A DNA stretch of 64,000 nucleotides, from assembly GCA_947177165.1 (NCBI GenBank), contig CAMWTP010000028.1, positions 1 to 64,000 of the forward strand, given 5' to 3'. Made by a program: the position numbers and the translations under genes. The notes beneath the pieces are model-generated. The model did not search any database. It saw only the letters and a program-made list of their open reading frames with translations, and had not been told where the DNA came from. Position 1 is the stretch's first letter; each line of letters starts with the position of its first letter. This DNA comes from an uncultured Lachnospiraceae bacterium (lineage in GTDB: Bacteria > Bacillota > Clostridia > Lachnospirales > Lachnospiraceae). Positions 54,795-63,786 of this stretch are shown here, piece by piece.

Positions 54795-56034
54795 TGTGAT
54801 ATCAGAACTGATCATAAATATTCTGCGGGTGCAGCTGATCAGGAAAATGATGGAGCTGTTTCTTCCCGCGGAGGAGGCGGACGACAAAAAAATACAGGCC
54901 GGATTTATCTTCTATTATCTGATGACCACTTTCCTGTACAGTATTTTTGGCTGGTCAGTTGTATGCGAGATTGTCAATTACCTGGGCATCTTAGGACTTA
55001 CGTTTTTTTATCAGGGAGCATGGAAAAAGAGAGTCTGGATATCGGTGGTGATATTCAGTATCAATATGGCGTGTTTCCTTGCGGTGTATTTTGTATCTGT
55101 ACAGAGGGTTATCGTACATCAGCGGGCAATTCAGACGCTCCTGCTCCTAATCTGCGTCACAATCATAAGTCATACCGCTTGCCCGGCAGACAGCAGGGAA
55201 ATCGCCTTTGACAAAGGACAGACCTATATTTTAATTGTCATTCCCGCAGCAAGCGTTTTCATTTTGTGTATGCTGCTGTATGGGAAATCGGAGGGGATCA
55301 CGGCACTGCTGATCTGTGTTTCCACGCTACTGATTAATCTGAGCGTATTTTATCTCTATCATATGATGGCAGAAAATTACAGAAATTTGAGGGAAAATGA
55401 CATTTACCGGCAGCAGACCTATGCATATAAAAACCAGTTGGATGTGATTATGGAATCACAGAGCCGCATTCGGTCCCTAAAGCATGATATGAAAAACCAC
55501 ATGCTGACACTGCAGATGCTTTTGCGGAAAAAAGACTGGGAGGAAGCCGACAGGTATCTGGGCTCCATGCAGGATTTTATGGCGAACCCGGCAGAGTATA
55601 TTACGACAGGAAACGACGCGATGGACAGCTTATTAAACTATAAGCTGCAGCGTGCAAACGAGATTCTGAACACGGTGGAGGCGAAGGTAAGCATACCTGA
55701 AAAACTGATTCTGCATTCTTTTGATATCAATGTGGTATTGGGCAATCTGCTCGACAACGCAATCGAGGCAGCAGTCCAGACGGAAGAAAAGAAGCTGAAA
55801 ATCGCGATAAAACTCGATAAAGGAATGTTGTTTATCAATATCCGCAACAGCTGTCAGGGGATTGCAGGCGGAAAGCTGCGGCATCTGGAAACCACCAAAG
55901 AGGACGCGCCCAATCACGGGATCGGTTTAAATAATGTGCGCAGAATTGTGGAAAAATATCACGGGGATATGGATCTGATCTGTGCAGACGGATGCATGGA
56001 AGTGGATATCATCATGTACATAAAGGAAATGTAA
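54781..56034 (+). CDS. Sensor histidine kinase (AgrC-like, GHKL)
   Basis: A 417-residue kinase. About six membrane helices occupy residues 35-205, followed by a dimerisation helix with the phospho-His in SLKHDMKNHMLTLQ and the GHKL ATPase with GNLLDNAIEA (N box) and HGIGLNNVRRIV (G box). This is the architecture of peptide-sensing AgrC kinases, but no AgrB or AgrD gene is seen in the window. Cognate partner is the overlapping LytTR regulator. Confidence 0.92.
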   Translation: MMNYDVISELIINILRVQLIRKMMELFLPAEEADDKKIQAGFIFYYLMTTFLYSIFGWSVVCEIVNYLGILGLTFFYQGAWKKRVWISVVIFSINMACFLAVYFVSVQRVIVHQRAIQTLLLLICVTIISHTACPADSREIAFDKGQTYILIVIPAASVFILCMLLYGKSEGITALLICVSTLLINLSVFYLYHMMAENYRNLRENDIYRQQTYAYKNQLDVIMESQSRIRSLKHDMKNHMLTLQMLLRKKDWEEADRYLGSMQDFMANPAEYITTGNDAMDSLLNYKLQRANEILNTVEAKVSIPEKLILHSFDINVVLGNLLDNAIEAAVQTEEKKLKIAIKLDKGMLFINIRNSCQGIAGGKLRHLETTKEDAPNHGIGLNNVRRIVEKYHGDMDLICADGCMEVDIIMYIKEM

Positions 56035-56178
56035 CAAGAAACGGTTCACAGGTCAATTTCGTCATCAATATGGTCGTATTTCGCCAAACATCAAAATACC
56101 GCATTTTTTGCTGTATAATGAATCCATCTGCAGGACATGTAAAAGATGTCAGTAAATCAGGAACACAGGAGGCAAGAA

Positions 56179-57369
56179 ATGAGAAAAAGGATTTTATCGA
56201 TGACGGCAGCAGTAATCACATGTGCACTGGCGCTTTCCGGCTGCCAGAAAGCGCCTGAGGCATCGGGCGACAATGAGATTCCCCATGCGCAGAGTGCACT
56301 TGACGGACAGATCGCAGACATTGTGGAAAAAAATACAGAGGAAGTATCTGGGCAGCAGTCAGGCGGCGCCTATGAGGCTACTCTGGGGACAACGGACAAC
56401 AAAATACATATCAGTGCCCAAATACCCGCTGTTCCGGCGAATGCATACCAGATTGTGCTGAAACCAAATGAAGAACTTGACATGGATGCGCTGACTGCAT
56501 TTCTTGACAGCCCGGGCGGCGATATAGAGGATACTTCGCAGGCACTGCTGGATGAAATCGAAAAGGCGGAATATGATAATACACATGGTGACGATGGTGA
56601 AGCAGTTTATTATTCCTTATTCGGCGACCACAGTGCGCTGGAGCTCACCGACGGGGAAAGGGAAGCTTCCTTTTCAAGGCATACAAGCGCATATTACATT
56701 GAATACAATCTGAGGGATACGTATTTGCCAAACGCCCAGACTGTAACGGCTGTTCCCGTCAACCAGCCGGATACAGGGGCAGACTTTTCTGTGGAAGAGG
56801 CAGAACAGATTTTAGCGGACAAGCTTGGCACACTGGGCATTACAGAGACTGCTTTCCGGGAAATCGAGTTTTGTGAAGGCAATGGATACAATTACTATCG
56901 GTTCGATTTTGTCCCCTCCTATGAAGGCATAGCCGTCATTTATGAAATTGGTGGATATAGTCTGGGAGAATTATATCCCTGGGGCCATGCATGCGTTACG
57001 CCGGAAGGTGTCGCAATGCTGACGCTGTCGGACTTTTGCGGAGAGACTGCCGGCAAGGAGCCAGTTGCCATCCTTTCCTTTGAACAGGTCGAAAAGATAC
57101 TGGAGCAGTACCTTGACAGTAATATGATACAGGGGGATGAGCGGCTTACGTTCAACAATATAGCGCTTGAGTACTATCCTGTGCCAAACCTTTCGCACGC
57201 GGAGAGGGAGATAGAGTACAGGCCACAGCTTGATCTGATTCCTGTATGGCATATCTACGTGTCGCTTGACGATTATGTTGAAACGATGGCTCAGTGCGAC
57301 GGACTGGACGGTGTGCATTATAACATCTGCATTAACGCAGTCACAGGCGAAATCGAGAGACTCTCTTAG
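56179..57369 (+). CDS. Lipoprotein of the ABC operon
   Basis: A 396-residue lipoprotein. The N-terminus is basic, then a hydrophobic stretch ending in the lipobox ALSGC, so the mature protein is anchored outside the membrane. The rest is an extracellular domain with no catalytic motif I know; acidic and aromatic residues dominate. CAGGAGG lies before ATG 56179, while an in-frame upstream start lacks one. It may bind the signal or antibiotic that the system senses or exports. Confidence 0.8.
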   Translation: MRKRILSMTAAVITCALALSGCQKAPEASGDNEIPHAQSALDGQIADIVEKNTEEVSGQQSGGAYEATLGTTDNKIHISAQIPAVPANAYQIVLKPNEELDMDALTAFLDSPGGDIEDTSQALLDEIEKAEYDNTHGDDGEAVYYSLFGDHSALELTDGEREASFSRHTSAYYIEYNLRDTYLPNAQTVTAVPVNQPDTGADFSVEEAEQILADKLGTLGITETAFREIEFCEGNGYNYYRFDFVPSYEGIAVIYEIGGYSLGELYPWGHACVTPEGVAMLTLSDFCGETAGKEPVAILSFEQVEKILEQYLDSNMIQGDERLTFNNIALEYYPVPNLSHAEREIEYRPQLDLIPVWHIYVSLDDYVETMAQCDGLDGVHYNICINAVTGEIERLS

Positions 57370-57386
57370 AATAAGGTTGGATAGAA

Positions 57387-58163
57387 ATGAATTGGAGATT
57401 TTTATTACAGGATATCAGAAGGAGCATTATAAATATGGGGTTCGCAGTTGGAATCTGCGGGCTTGGCGCGATACTTGCGTATAATTATGTCACGGAATCG
57501 ATTCATTCGGGGAGTCCCTATTATGCCATTGTAAACATACTGGCTGTATCGGGTTTTACAGCATTTCTGCCTGTTTTTCCGGTGCTTGGGTATGCGTCTG
57601 ATTTCTGCGGGGAATATGAGAGCGGATATTACAGACTGATTCTTGCCCGGATGAAATCGCAGGAATTTGCCCGGGTGCGGATCATCAGTGTAGCGCTGTC
57701 GGGCGGAGCCATCGTTGCGATTCCCTATCTGCTCATATGTCTTGTGGCTGTGTATCTGGAGGCGCCAGGAATCGCTGATGCCAATTCTTTCGGACTGGAC
57801 GCTTCCGGGGTAAATGTTTTCAGGGTAGATACGGATGTTAAAATGGTGGTGATTGGTCAGACTTATGGTATTGGCGCGATGGTGGCGGTCAAGGTATTGC
57901 TGGGCTTTTTGTTTGGGGCGGCGTGGGCATTGTTAGGACTGGCTTTTGCCGTGTGGATGCCAAACAAGTATGTGTCGCTGATTGCGCCCTTTGTCCTGTA
58001 CCAGTCTCTTTATATCCTGGCTCCGAAGATTATAAGCCCCGCCCTGTTGGTGCGCGGGGACGACGTAGGTCATCTGCTGTCTGTTGTGATGGAATGTGTC
58101 TGGATTTTTGCCGCCGCCGCTGCTGCGATGGCGGGATTTAGAAGGAGATGCCGTGATGAGTAA
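57387..58163 (+). CDS. ABC-2-like permease subunit
   Basis: A 258-residue membrane protein with about six helices. The layout, a first helix, a cytoplasmic hairpin with DFCGEYESGYYRLILARMKS and later paired helices, resembles the ABC-2 permeases that lose or gain peptides in lantibiotic-immunity type systems. It starts 17 nt after the lipoprotein gene and overlaps the next permease by 8 nt. Confidence 0.75.
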   Translation: MNWRFLLQDIRRSIINMGFAVGICGLGAILAYNYVTESIHSGSPYYAIVNILAVSGFTAFLPVFPVLGYASDFCGEYESGYYRLILARMKSQEFARVRIISVALSGGAIVAIPYLLICLVAVYLEAPGIADANSFGLDASGVNVFRVDTDVKMVVIGQTYGIGAMVAVKVLLGFLFGAAWALLGLAFAVWMPNKYVSLIAPFVLYQSLYILAPKIISPALLVRGDDVGHLLSVVMECVWIFAAAAAAMAGFRRRCRDE

Positions 58164-58977
58164 GGTCATACTGATTACCAGTGGAATGCTGCGGCAGGAA
58201 GTGCGAAGTGTCAGGGTGATTATGGGATATCTGCTGGGGCTGACGCTTCTGGCGATGGGATTAAACGATTTTTTGGGATATACTATTCAGATCAAAGAGC
58301 CGGTCAACATTTTGGAAGCGTTTATTGTCACAGCGAATCAAAGCATGGCGGGCAGATTCTGGGTCACAGGATATCTGCTGGTCATCGCGGATGCGCCCTT
58401 TGTCAAAGGAAATACCTGTATGATTCTGTACCGCAGCGGCAGACGTGTCTGGAATATGGGTATGGTGTCCTATGTTCTTGTCCAGGCATTTTTGTACACA
58501 GTGAGTTTTGCGGTGTTATCTGTCGCGGTCAGCATTCCCTATGGCTTTTCCGGGCGACTCTGGAGCAGTCCTGTCTATCTGTTGGCGGCGAACACTTCGG
58601 AAGCGATAGCAGAGAAATATCATCTCTATTTTGAAGGCATGGCGATGATGCGGTACATGACAGTTATGCAGGCATTTGGGATTACATGGCTCTATATGTT
58701 TTGTTATCTGGCTTTTATCGGAGTGCTTTTGTATGTCTGCAGTTTTGTGCCTGGTGGTTTTTGGGGACTGGTGGCAGCAGCAGCGGTACATTTGGGAGGG
58801 GTTTTCATTTCTCTTTTTGCAGCCCTGCCCTGGTGTCCGGTACATTACATTGACGGCGCGGGCAGCCATTGGAGATATCCTTGTATCTTTCTGGCGCTCA
58901 TTCTGATAATGACAATCGTGTCATTATCTGCCATAGGGAGCGTGGATATTCCGGCAAGGACGGGAGGCGGCGTATAA
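58156..58977 (+). CDS. Integral membrane protein of the ABC operon (second)
   Basis: A 273-residue protein with six or more predicted helices (VIMGYLLGLTLLAMGLNDFL, MVSYVLVQAFLYTVSFAVLS, LYMFCYLAFIGVLLYVCSFV and others). Start ATG 58156 is preceded by AAGGAG and lies inside the end of the preceding gene. Probably a permease subunit; no specific family recognised. Confidence 0.7.
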   Translation: MSKVILITSGMLRQEVRSVRVIMGYLLGLTLLAMGLNDFLGYTIQIKEPVNILEAFIVTANQSMAGRFWVTGYLLVIADAPFVKGNTCMILYRSGRRVWNMGMVSYVLVQAFLYTVSFAVLSVAVSIPYGFSGRLWSSPVYLLAANTSEAIAEKYHLYFEGMAMMRYMTVMQAFGITWLYMFCYLAFIGVLLYVCSFVPGGFWGLVAAAAVHLGGVFISLFAALPWCPVHYIDGAGSHWRYPCIFLALILIMTIVSLSAIGSVDIPARTGGGV

Positions 58978-59621
58978 TGGAACAAAGCATTTTTTTTAAA
59001 TTATTCGGCGGTGTGTCACAGGACGGATTCAGTTGGATGGTTGATTTTGACGAGGTACTCCTGGAGCTTGCGAGATGGCTTTTGCCGATTGGCATATGTC
59101 TGCTGGCGGAAGGAGTCTGTATAGAAAAGTGGAGGAAAATAGAACCGCTGTCGCGCTGCCGTTATGGGACAGTGAAAATATGGTGGCGGCAGAAGTTTGG
59201 GAGAAGTCTGCTGTATGGTATCCTTGCGGCGGCAATTTTATTGCTATCGGCAATCGTATTTGACATCATAAATGCCGCGGGGATTTCAGGTGAAGTGTGG
59301 AAGGCGTCTCTTTTATGGTCTGCACATATTATGACAATCATGTCATTTTTCCTTGTCCTGGATCTGACGAAGTTAAGAAAGCTTGCGCCCGCTATCGTGC
59401 TGCTGCTGGAAGGCGTTACGTTTCTTGTGGGATTTCAGTCTATGAAAACAGCCCGGTTTATGTACGGAATGTGGGGAATGTATTTTCAGAGCACATGGCA
59501 TTACAGTGAGACGGGAGTTTCTGTGCTGTCTTCCCTGACCGCTGATGGCGTGATGATGGTGCTTGGGTATCTGGCCGGGCGTGTGCTGCTGGAGAGGACG
59601 ACACAGAGTGAGCAGCGATAA
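58977..59621 (+). CDS. Integral membrane protein of the ABC operon (third)
   Basis: A 214-residue protein with about six helices. Start and the previous stop overlap in TAATG; GGGAGGCGG lies upstream. LARWLLPIGICLLAEGVCIE and LLYGILAAAILLLSAIVFDI are membrane segments. Family not recognised; the tight coupling makes it part of the transport complex. Confidence 0.7.
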   Translation: MEQSIFFKLFGGVSQDGFSWMVDFDEVLLELARWLLPIGICLLAEGVCIEKWRKIEPLSRCRYGTVKIWWRQKFGRSLLYGILAAAILLLSAIVFDIINAAGISGEVWKASLLWSAHIMTIMSFFLVLDLTKLRKLAPAIVLLLEGVTFLVGFQSMKTARFMYGMWGMYFQSTWHYSETGVSVLSSLTADGVMMVLGYLAGRVLLERTTQSEQR

Positions 59622-59687
59622 GGATCTGCAGAGATTGTTCAGAAAAGTTATGAGGAGATTGGAATCGGAAAAGGAAGGGTTTTGCGT

Positions 59688-60326
59688 ATGCAGGATGTGA
59701 TCCGTATAGAGAATTTATCGAAAAAATTTGGTGATGTCATGGTACTTGAAAATATTAATTTGAACTTTGAGCGGGGAAAAATCTACGGGATTATCGGTAG
59801 AAACGGTTCCGGGAAAACGGTCTTGTTTAAACTGATGATAGGCTATTTAAAGCCGACCGGCGGAAGGGTTGTCGTGTGCGGAAAAGAGATTGGAAAGGAC
59901 AAGGATTTTGCGGATAATATCGGAATTATCATAGAAAATCCTGGTTTTCTGAACGGATATACAGGATATAAGAATCTCGAATATCTGGCAAGTATACGCC
60001 ATGTGATTGGCAGGGAGGAAATCAGGGAGAGCATGAAAAAGGCCGGGCTTGACCCGGACAGCAGCAAAAAGGTTGGAAAATACTCATTGGGAATGAAGCA
60101 GCGTCTTGGCATCGCGCAGGCGATTATGGAAAATCCAGAGATACTGATTCTGGACGAACCCATGAACGGTCTGGATCATCAGGGCGTGGCAGATGTCAGG
60201 GAGATTCTGATGAGACTGCGGGATGAAGGAAAAACGATTATACTGGCAAGCCATAATAAAGAGGATATCGAGATTTTGTGCGATGCGGTGTACGAGATGG
60301 ACCGGGGGCGGTTAGAGGGGGCATAG
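59688..60326 (+). CDS. ABC transporter ATP-binding subunit
   Basis: A 212-residue ATPase: GRNGSGKTVLFK (Walker A), KYSLGMKQRLGIAQ (ABC signature with the SLGMKQR form of the BcrA/lantibiotic-immunity group), ILILDEPMNGLD (Walker B) and ILASHNKED (switch His). It should power the three membrane proteins upstream. ATG 59688 follows GGAAGGG; a TTG 6 nt earlier is possible. Confidence 0.92.
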   Translation: MQDVIRIENLSKKFGDVMVLENINLNFERGKIYGIIGRNGSGKTVLFKLMIGYLKPTGGRVVVCGKEIGKDKDFADNIGIIIENPGFLNGYTGYKNLEYLASIRHVIGREEIRESMKKAGLDPDSSKKVGKYSLGMKQRLGIAQAIMENPEILILDEPMNGLDHQGVADVREILMRLRDEGKTIILASHNKEDIEILCDAVYEMDRGRLEGA

Positions 60327-60338
60327 GTTAGATTCGGG

Positions 60339-60734
60339 AAAGGAATGTGGAACATACATTCTGCTTACTGGCACTTCCAGACCAGCATCTTCAGAAAAAA
60401 TAAAAGAACTGGAGATGGAAGGTGATCATATTTCGTGGGATGAATTGATATGTACGGGATATGAAGTGACAGATAAGGAGATGAAAAAACTTTGCAGGAA
60501 TATTATGCAACAGAAACATCATTTCTTGCGTCAAATGCCTATGTTCTGCTTGTATCGGAATATTTTCCGTATTCCAAAACACAGTGTGCAGTGTTTAAGG
60601 GAACAGAGAGAACGGTTTTTCTTGATAAGCGGGAATTTACCGGCTCTGTCTATCAACAGATTGAGGAGGCAATAACGTTTGTTTTACGGAATATCCGTCT
60701 GGGCGCAGCAATTGAGGAGTTGGTCGGAAATTAA
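60339..60734 (+). pseudogene. Frameshifted remnant of an AlbA_2/Schlafen-like ATP-binding protein
   Basis: One frame reads GTYILLTGTSRPASSEKIKE...WDELICTGYEVTDKEMKKLC, and a second frame from about 60492 continues with FLASNAYVLLVSEYFPYSKTQCAVFKGTER and FTGSVYQQIEEAITFVLRNI. Both parts match consecutive regions of the AlbA_2 divergent-AAA regulators, so a frameshift near 60490 and large losses at both ends broke the gene. It directly follows the ABC operon. Confidence 0.72.
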
Positions 60735-60793
60735 TGTTTGCTATTGACTGTGACACGATGTCGTACTTTATACTGGATTCAGGAGGTGAGAAA

Positions 60794-61750
60794 ATGAACG
60801 ATATGACAATCGGAGAGGTTTCTTCTGCGTTTCAAATCTCGACCAGAATGCTAAGGTATTATGAAAAAGCAGGACTAATCAAAAGCACACGAAAGGAGGG
60901 TTATGCTTATCGTATATACAGTGCAGATATGGTGAGAACGATACAGCAGATTATTATTTTGCGCAAACTTCAGATACCGTTAAAGCAGATTCAGTCGATG
61001 ATGGACGGAAACAAGGAAGAGACAATTCGCATCCTGGAAACACGGATTCATGAGATGAATGAAACCATAACATCTGTCCAGACGATCAGGAAAGCTTTGG
61101 AGAAACTGTTAGAACTGCTCTGTGAAGATGACTCTGACAAAAATTATATGGACATTGTACAAGAAGATGCGATTGTGGAATTGACGGAATTTCTTCCTCT
61201 GAGAAAACATCATGTGAAAGGAGAGCCCAAAATGAGTAATGCGAGCGTCACAAAGGAAATCATAGAAAAAGATCATTGTGTCCGAATCGTACTTTTGCCG
61301 CCCTGTACCGTAGCTTCCTATCAATTTGTAGGAGATGATCCAGAGGAAAAAGTAGGAGAAGTCATGGACACATTTATTCGCTCCATCAAATTATATGAAA
61401 TTAAACCAGATTCCCGCCTGTTCGGCTTTAACAATCCTGAACCACAGCCGGGCAGTGATTTTCATGGCTATGAGGACTGGGTAACAATCCCGGATGATAT
61501 GGAAGTGCCGCAGCCTCTGGTGAAGAAGCACTTTGACGGCGGTCTTTATGCAGCGTACACCATCAATTTTCCTGATTTTTACGAGTGGAATTTTCTGAAA
61601 GAATGGGTTCATGAGAATGAGAAATACCAGGAAGACCACCGGGATTATCTGGAAGAACATCTAAACTGGGTATACTCGTCCCATATGAACTGGCCGGAAA
61701 ATGGCATCGATGGAAAGATCGATCTGCTTCTGCCGATTAGGACAGGATAA
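60794..61750 (+). CDS. MerR-family regulator with GyrI-like effector domain
   Basis: A 318-residue protein: MerR winged helix (MTIGEVSSAFQISTRMLRYY, EKAGLIKSTRKEGYAYRIYS), coiled coil, and a C-terminal effector domain (CTVASYQFVGDDPEEKVGEV, then KKHFDGGLYAAYTINFP) of the BmrR/GyrI kind that binds small hydrophobic ligands. ATG 60794 has AGGAGGTG upstream. Target genes are not obvious; it is followed by a terminator. Confidence 0.9.
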   Translation: MNDMTIGEVSSAFQISTRMLRYYEKAGLIKSTRKEGYAYRIYSADMVRTIQQIIILRKLQIPLKQIQSMMDGNKEETIRILETRIHEMNETITSVQTIRKALEKLLELLCEDDSDKNYMDIVQEDAIVELTEFLPLRKHHVKGEPKMSNASVTKEIIEKDHCVRIVLLPPCTVASYQFVGDDPEEKVGEVMDTFIRSIKLYEIKPDSRLFGFNNPEPQPGSDFHGYEDWVTIPDDMEVPQPLVKKHFDGGLYAAYTINFPDFYEWNFLKEWVHENEKYQEDHRDYLEEHLNWVYSSHMNWPENGIDGKIDLLLPIRTG

Positions 61751-61776
61751 ATTAGGAAAGAGAATCCTGATGAAAA

Positions 61777-61803
61777 AAGAGGGCTGAATCAACAAGCCCT
61801 CTT
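61777..61803. terminator. Bidirectional terminator
   Basis: AAGAGGGCT (61777-61785) pairs with AGCCCTCTT (61795-61803). Six As on the left give a T run for the minus-strand gene. Confidence 0.8.
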
Positions 61804-61807
61804 ACAA

Positions 61808-62551
61808 CTACAGTTCCCGCAGAGTCTGCATTCTTTCTGCTATATTTTTTTCAAATTCTTCGTCAGAATATTTCGGATCTCTTGTAGCTCTCCAGATATC
61901 ACACGGCGCTTCTTTACATTTGCCGCAGTGTTCCAGATTTTTCTTGTGAACGACACACTGATAAATGGAGCAGCCCTCAGGGGAGTGAAATACGTTTCCC
62001 TCACAGGCATTGCAGCCAGTGCATAGATTTCCGAGACAGCTGCATGTACTGCAGTCTGTGCCGCAGACACTGATTTTGGACTTTCGGTATTCCTCGAACC
62101 ATTTCTGGACAACGTTTAGCGGGTGTTGTGTCAGACTGGCAGTTTCCTCAATGCTTTTGCCCTGCTCAAACTGCCGGCATGCCACAGAATACATGCTTTC
62201 CGATACTTCGATTAAGTGTCCGTCGGGATCATAGATGCGGATTCCGCGCTGCAGCCACGGAAATGTTTTCGGCTCATGAAGGCGCTCCAAATCGGGATAC
62301 TGATCTAAGAGAGCGATAAACGACTCAAAGTCTTCCGTCTCAAAATAGAGCTCCATGGTATTTGCGTGATACATCATGGTGTCCGCCTGAAATCCTGCTA
62401 TCTGGTCAAAATGCTCCTGCAGCGTCAACCCGCAGGTCAGTGTTTTGTTCCAGCCCAAATCAAGTGTGACTTCCTGGTCAAATAAATTTTTATAAAATGA
62501 TAGTGACTGTTCCATGTTCTTTACAGCAATCAACGTGTTGCAATATCTCAT
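61808..62551 (-). CDS. VOC (glyoxalase-like) domain fused to a DUF3795 cysteine-rich domain
   Basis: A 247-residue fusion. Residues 1-120 are a glyoxalase/bleomycin-resistance type fold (CNTLIAVKNMEQSLSFYKNL, IRIYDPDGHLIEVSESM). A short helical linker follows (FEQGKSIEETASLTQHPLNV). Residues 165-230 hold about twelve cysteines in the DUF3795 pattern (CGTDCSTCSCLGNLCTGCNA, HCGKCKEAPC), probably binding zinc. The function of the fusion is unknown. Confidence 0.82.
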   Translation of the reverse strand: MRYCNTLIAVKNMEQSLSFYKNLFDQEVTLDLGWNKTLTCGLTLQEHFDQIAGFQADTMMYHANTMELYFETEDFESFIALLDQYPDLERLHEPKTFPWLQRGIRIYDPDGHLIEVSESMYSVACRQFEQGKSIEETASLTQHPLNVVQKWFEEYRKSKISVCGTDCSTCSCLGNLCTGCNACEGNVFHSPEGCSIYQCVVHKKNLEHCGKCKEAPCDIWRATRDPKYSDEEFEKNIAERMQTLREL

Positions 62552-62596
62552 AAGCTGATCCTCCTCGACAGTATTTTATGTTTTACATGTATGATA

Positions 62597-63481
62597 CTAT
62601 AAACCATTATACCGTGCTTCGGAGGATTTGTATTGTATATTTCCGACATTCTGCATCGCGTGCTTTTTGGCGTCGGATATGTTCATGGAGTGATATTTCT
62701 TGAAATCGTGGCATAAGTGCGCCTGATCGGAATACCCATATTGATAGGCTGCATCTGCAGTGTGAAAGTCCTTGTTATACAGGATTCCGTTCCACAAATA
62801 CTGGTATCGCACCAGCGCAGCCAGACTTTTTGGGGACATGCCGATATATTCCAGAAATAATCGCTCCAGCTGCCGGCTGCCAATGAGAAGCTCCTGTTTC
62901 AAGTCAGTCATTGCCAAATTTCCTCTGGCGCGCAATATCTTAGAAACGGCTTGAAATATAACAGGATTTTGATGCTTTTCCTGAAAGTGGTTCAGCAGTA
63001 TCGTTTCCGCAGTTGGTATGAGCTGACGGATATTTTCGATGTCGAATAACCGTTTTTCAATCTCATTTTTGATTCCTGAGAAGTGATAATCCACATCAAA
63101 AAAAGCATTCTTCGTATTTTTCATGGACTCCTGTGCAAACATGGAAACTCCCCATGGGTAGAATCGGATTGCAAAACGAAAGAATGTTTTCTTTTCTCTA
63201 TGCCGATTCGGATAGAGAAAGGTCCGGTCATCAATTCCGCAAAAGCTGCTGTCAATTACATTCTTCGAAAAATCAGCTGTAAATATAATGTCCATACAGG
63301 TGTCCGGCGTTACGATGTCTACGGTCTCTATAAAGTTTTCCTCCTGCAGGAATGGCTTTTCCGAGCCCCAGAAACACCGGATATAGGGTTTGAGGGCATC
63401 GCACGGCGCAAACTCCATGTAGTCCTTTGTACATTGAAACGGCGTGGCTGTGATCGGATGGTAGATTTTGTGCAAATTCAT
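62597..63481 (-). CDS. AraC-family transcriptional regulator
   Basis: A 294-residue regulator. The C-terminal third has two AraC helix-turn-helix units (MTDLKQELLIGSRQLERLFL and HTADAAYQYGYSDQAHLCHD, FKKYH). The N-terminal domain (LKPYIRCFWGSEKP, PDTCMDIIF) is the type found in AraC proteins with a DUF6597-like sensor. Ligand and targets unknown; divergent from the partial response regulator at the right edge. Confidence 0.88.
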   Translation of the reverse strand: MNLHKIYHPITATPFQCTKDYMEFAPCDALKPYIRCFWGSEKPFLQEENFIETVDIVTPDTCMDIIFTADFSKNVIDSSFCGIDDRTFLYPNRHREKKTFFRFAIRFYPWGVSMFAQESMKNTKNAFFDVDYHFSGIKNEIEKRLFDIENIRQLIPTAETILLNHFQEKHQNPVIFQAVSKILRARGNLAMTDLKQELLIGSRQLERLFLEYIGMSPKSLAALVRYQYLWNGILYNKDFHTADAAYQYGYSDQAHLCHDFKKYHSMNISDAKKHAMQNVGNIQYKSSEARYNGL

Positions 63482-63786
63482 ATAGGTAAGTCTTTCTATG
63501 TGTTGTTGTTTGTGTACTGCGAATCATAAAAGTCATTTTGTTAACAATTCGCTGATATGCTGCCGTTCGACAAAGCAGCGCATCCCGAATTTTAAATAAA
63601 ATTATCACAATTTTGTCAGGGTGTCAATGTCGCTTTTGCGTTGATTTTAGATTTTAACCTCTTTGTTGACGGTTTTTCAGAAAAAGACTATAATTTGATA
63701 TAGCTTTTTTCGACCAGAAAATGGAGACGATTCCTTTTGGATTATAAGGCATTTTTGAGATTTTGTGAAAAGCAGGAGGTTTAGAA
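63482..63786. other. Intergenic region
   Basis: No gene is supported. It separates the AraC gene from the response regulator and holds the latter's promoter and leader. Confidence 0.5.
63666..63694 (+). promoter_or_regulatory. Promoter of the right-edge response regulator
   Basis: TTGACG (63666-63671), 17-nt spacer, TATAAT (63689-63694), about 90 nt upstream of the ATG. Confidence 0.8.
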
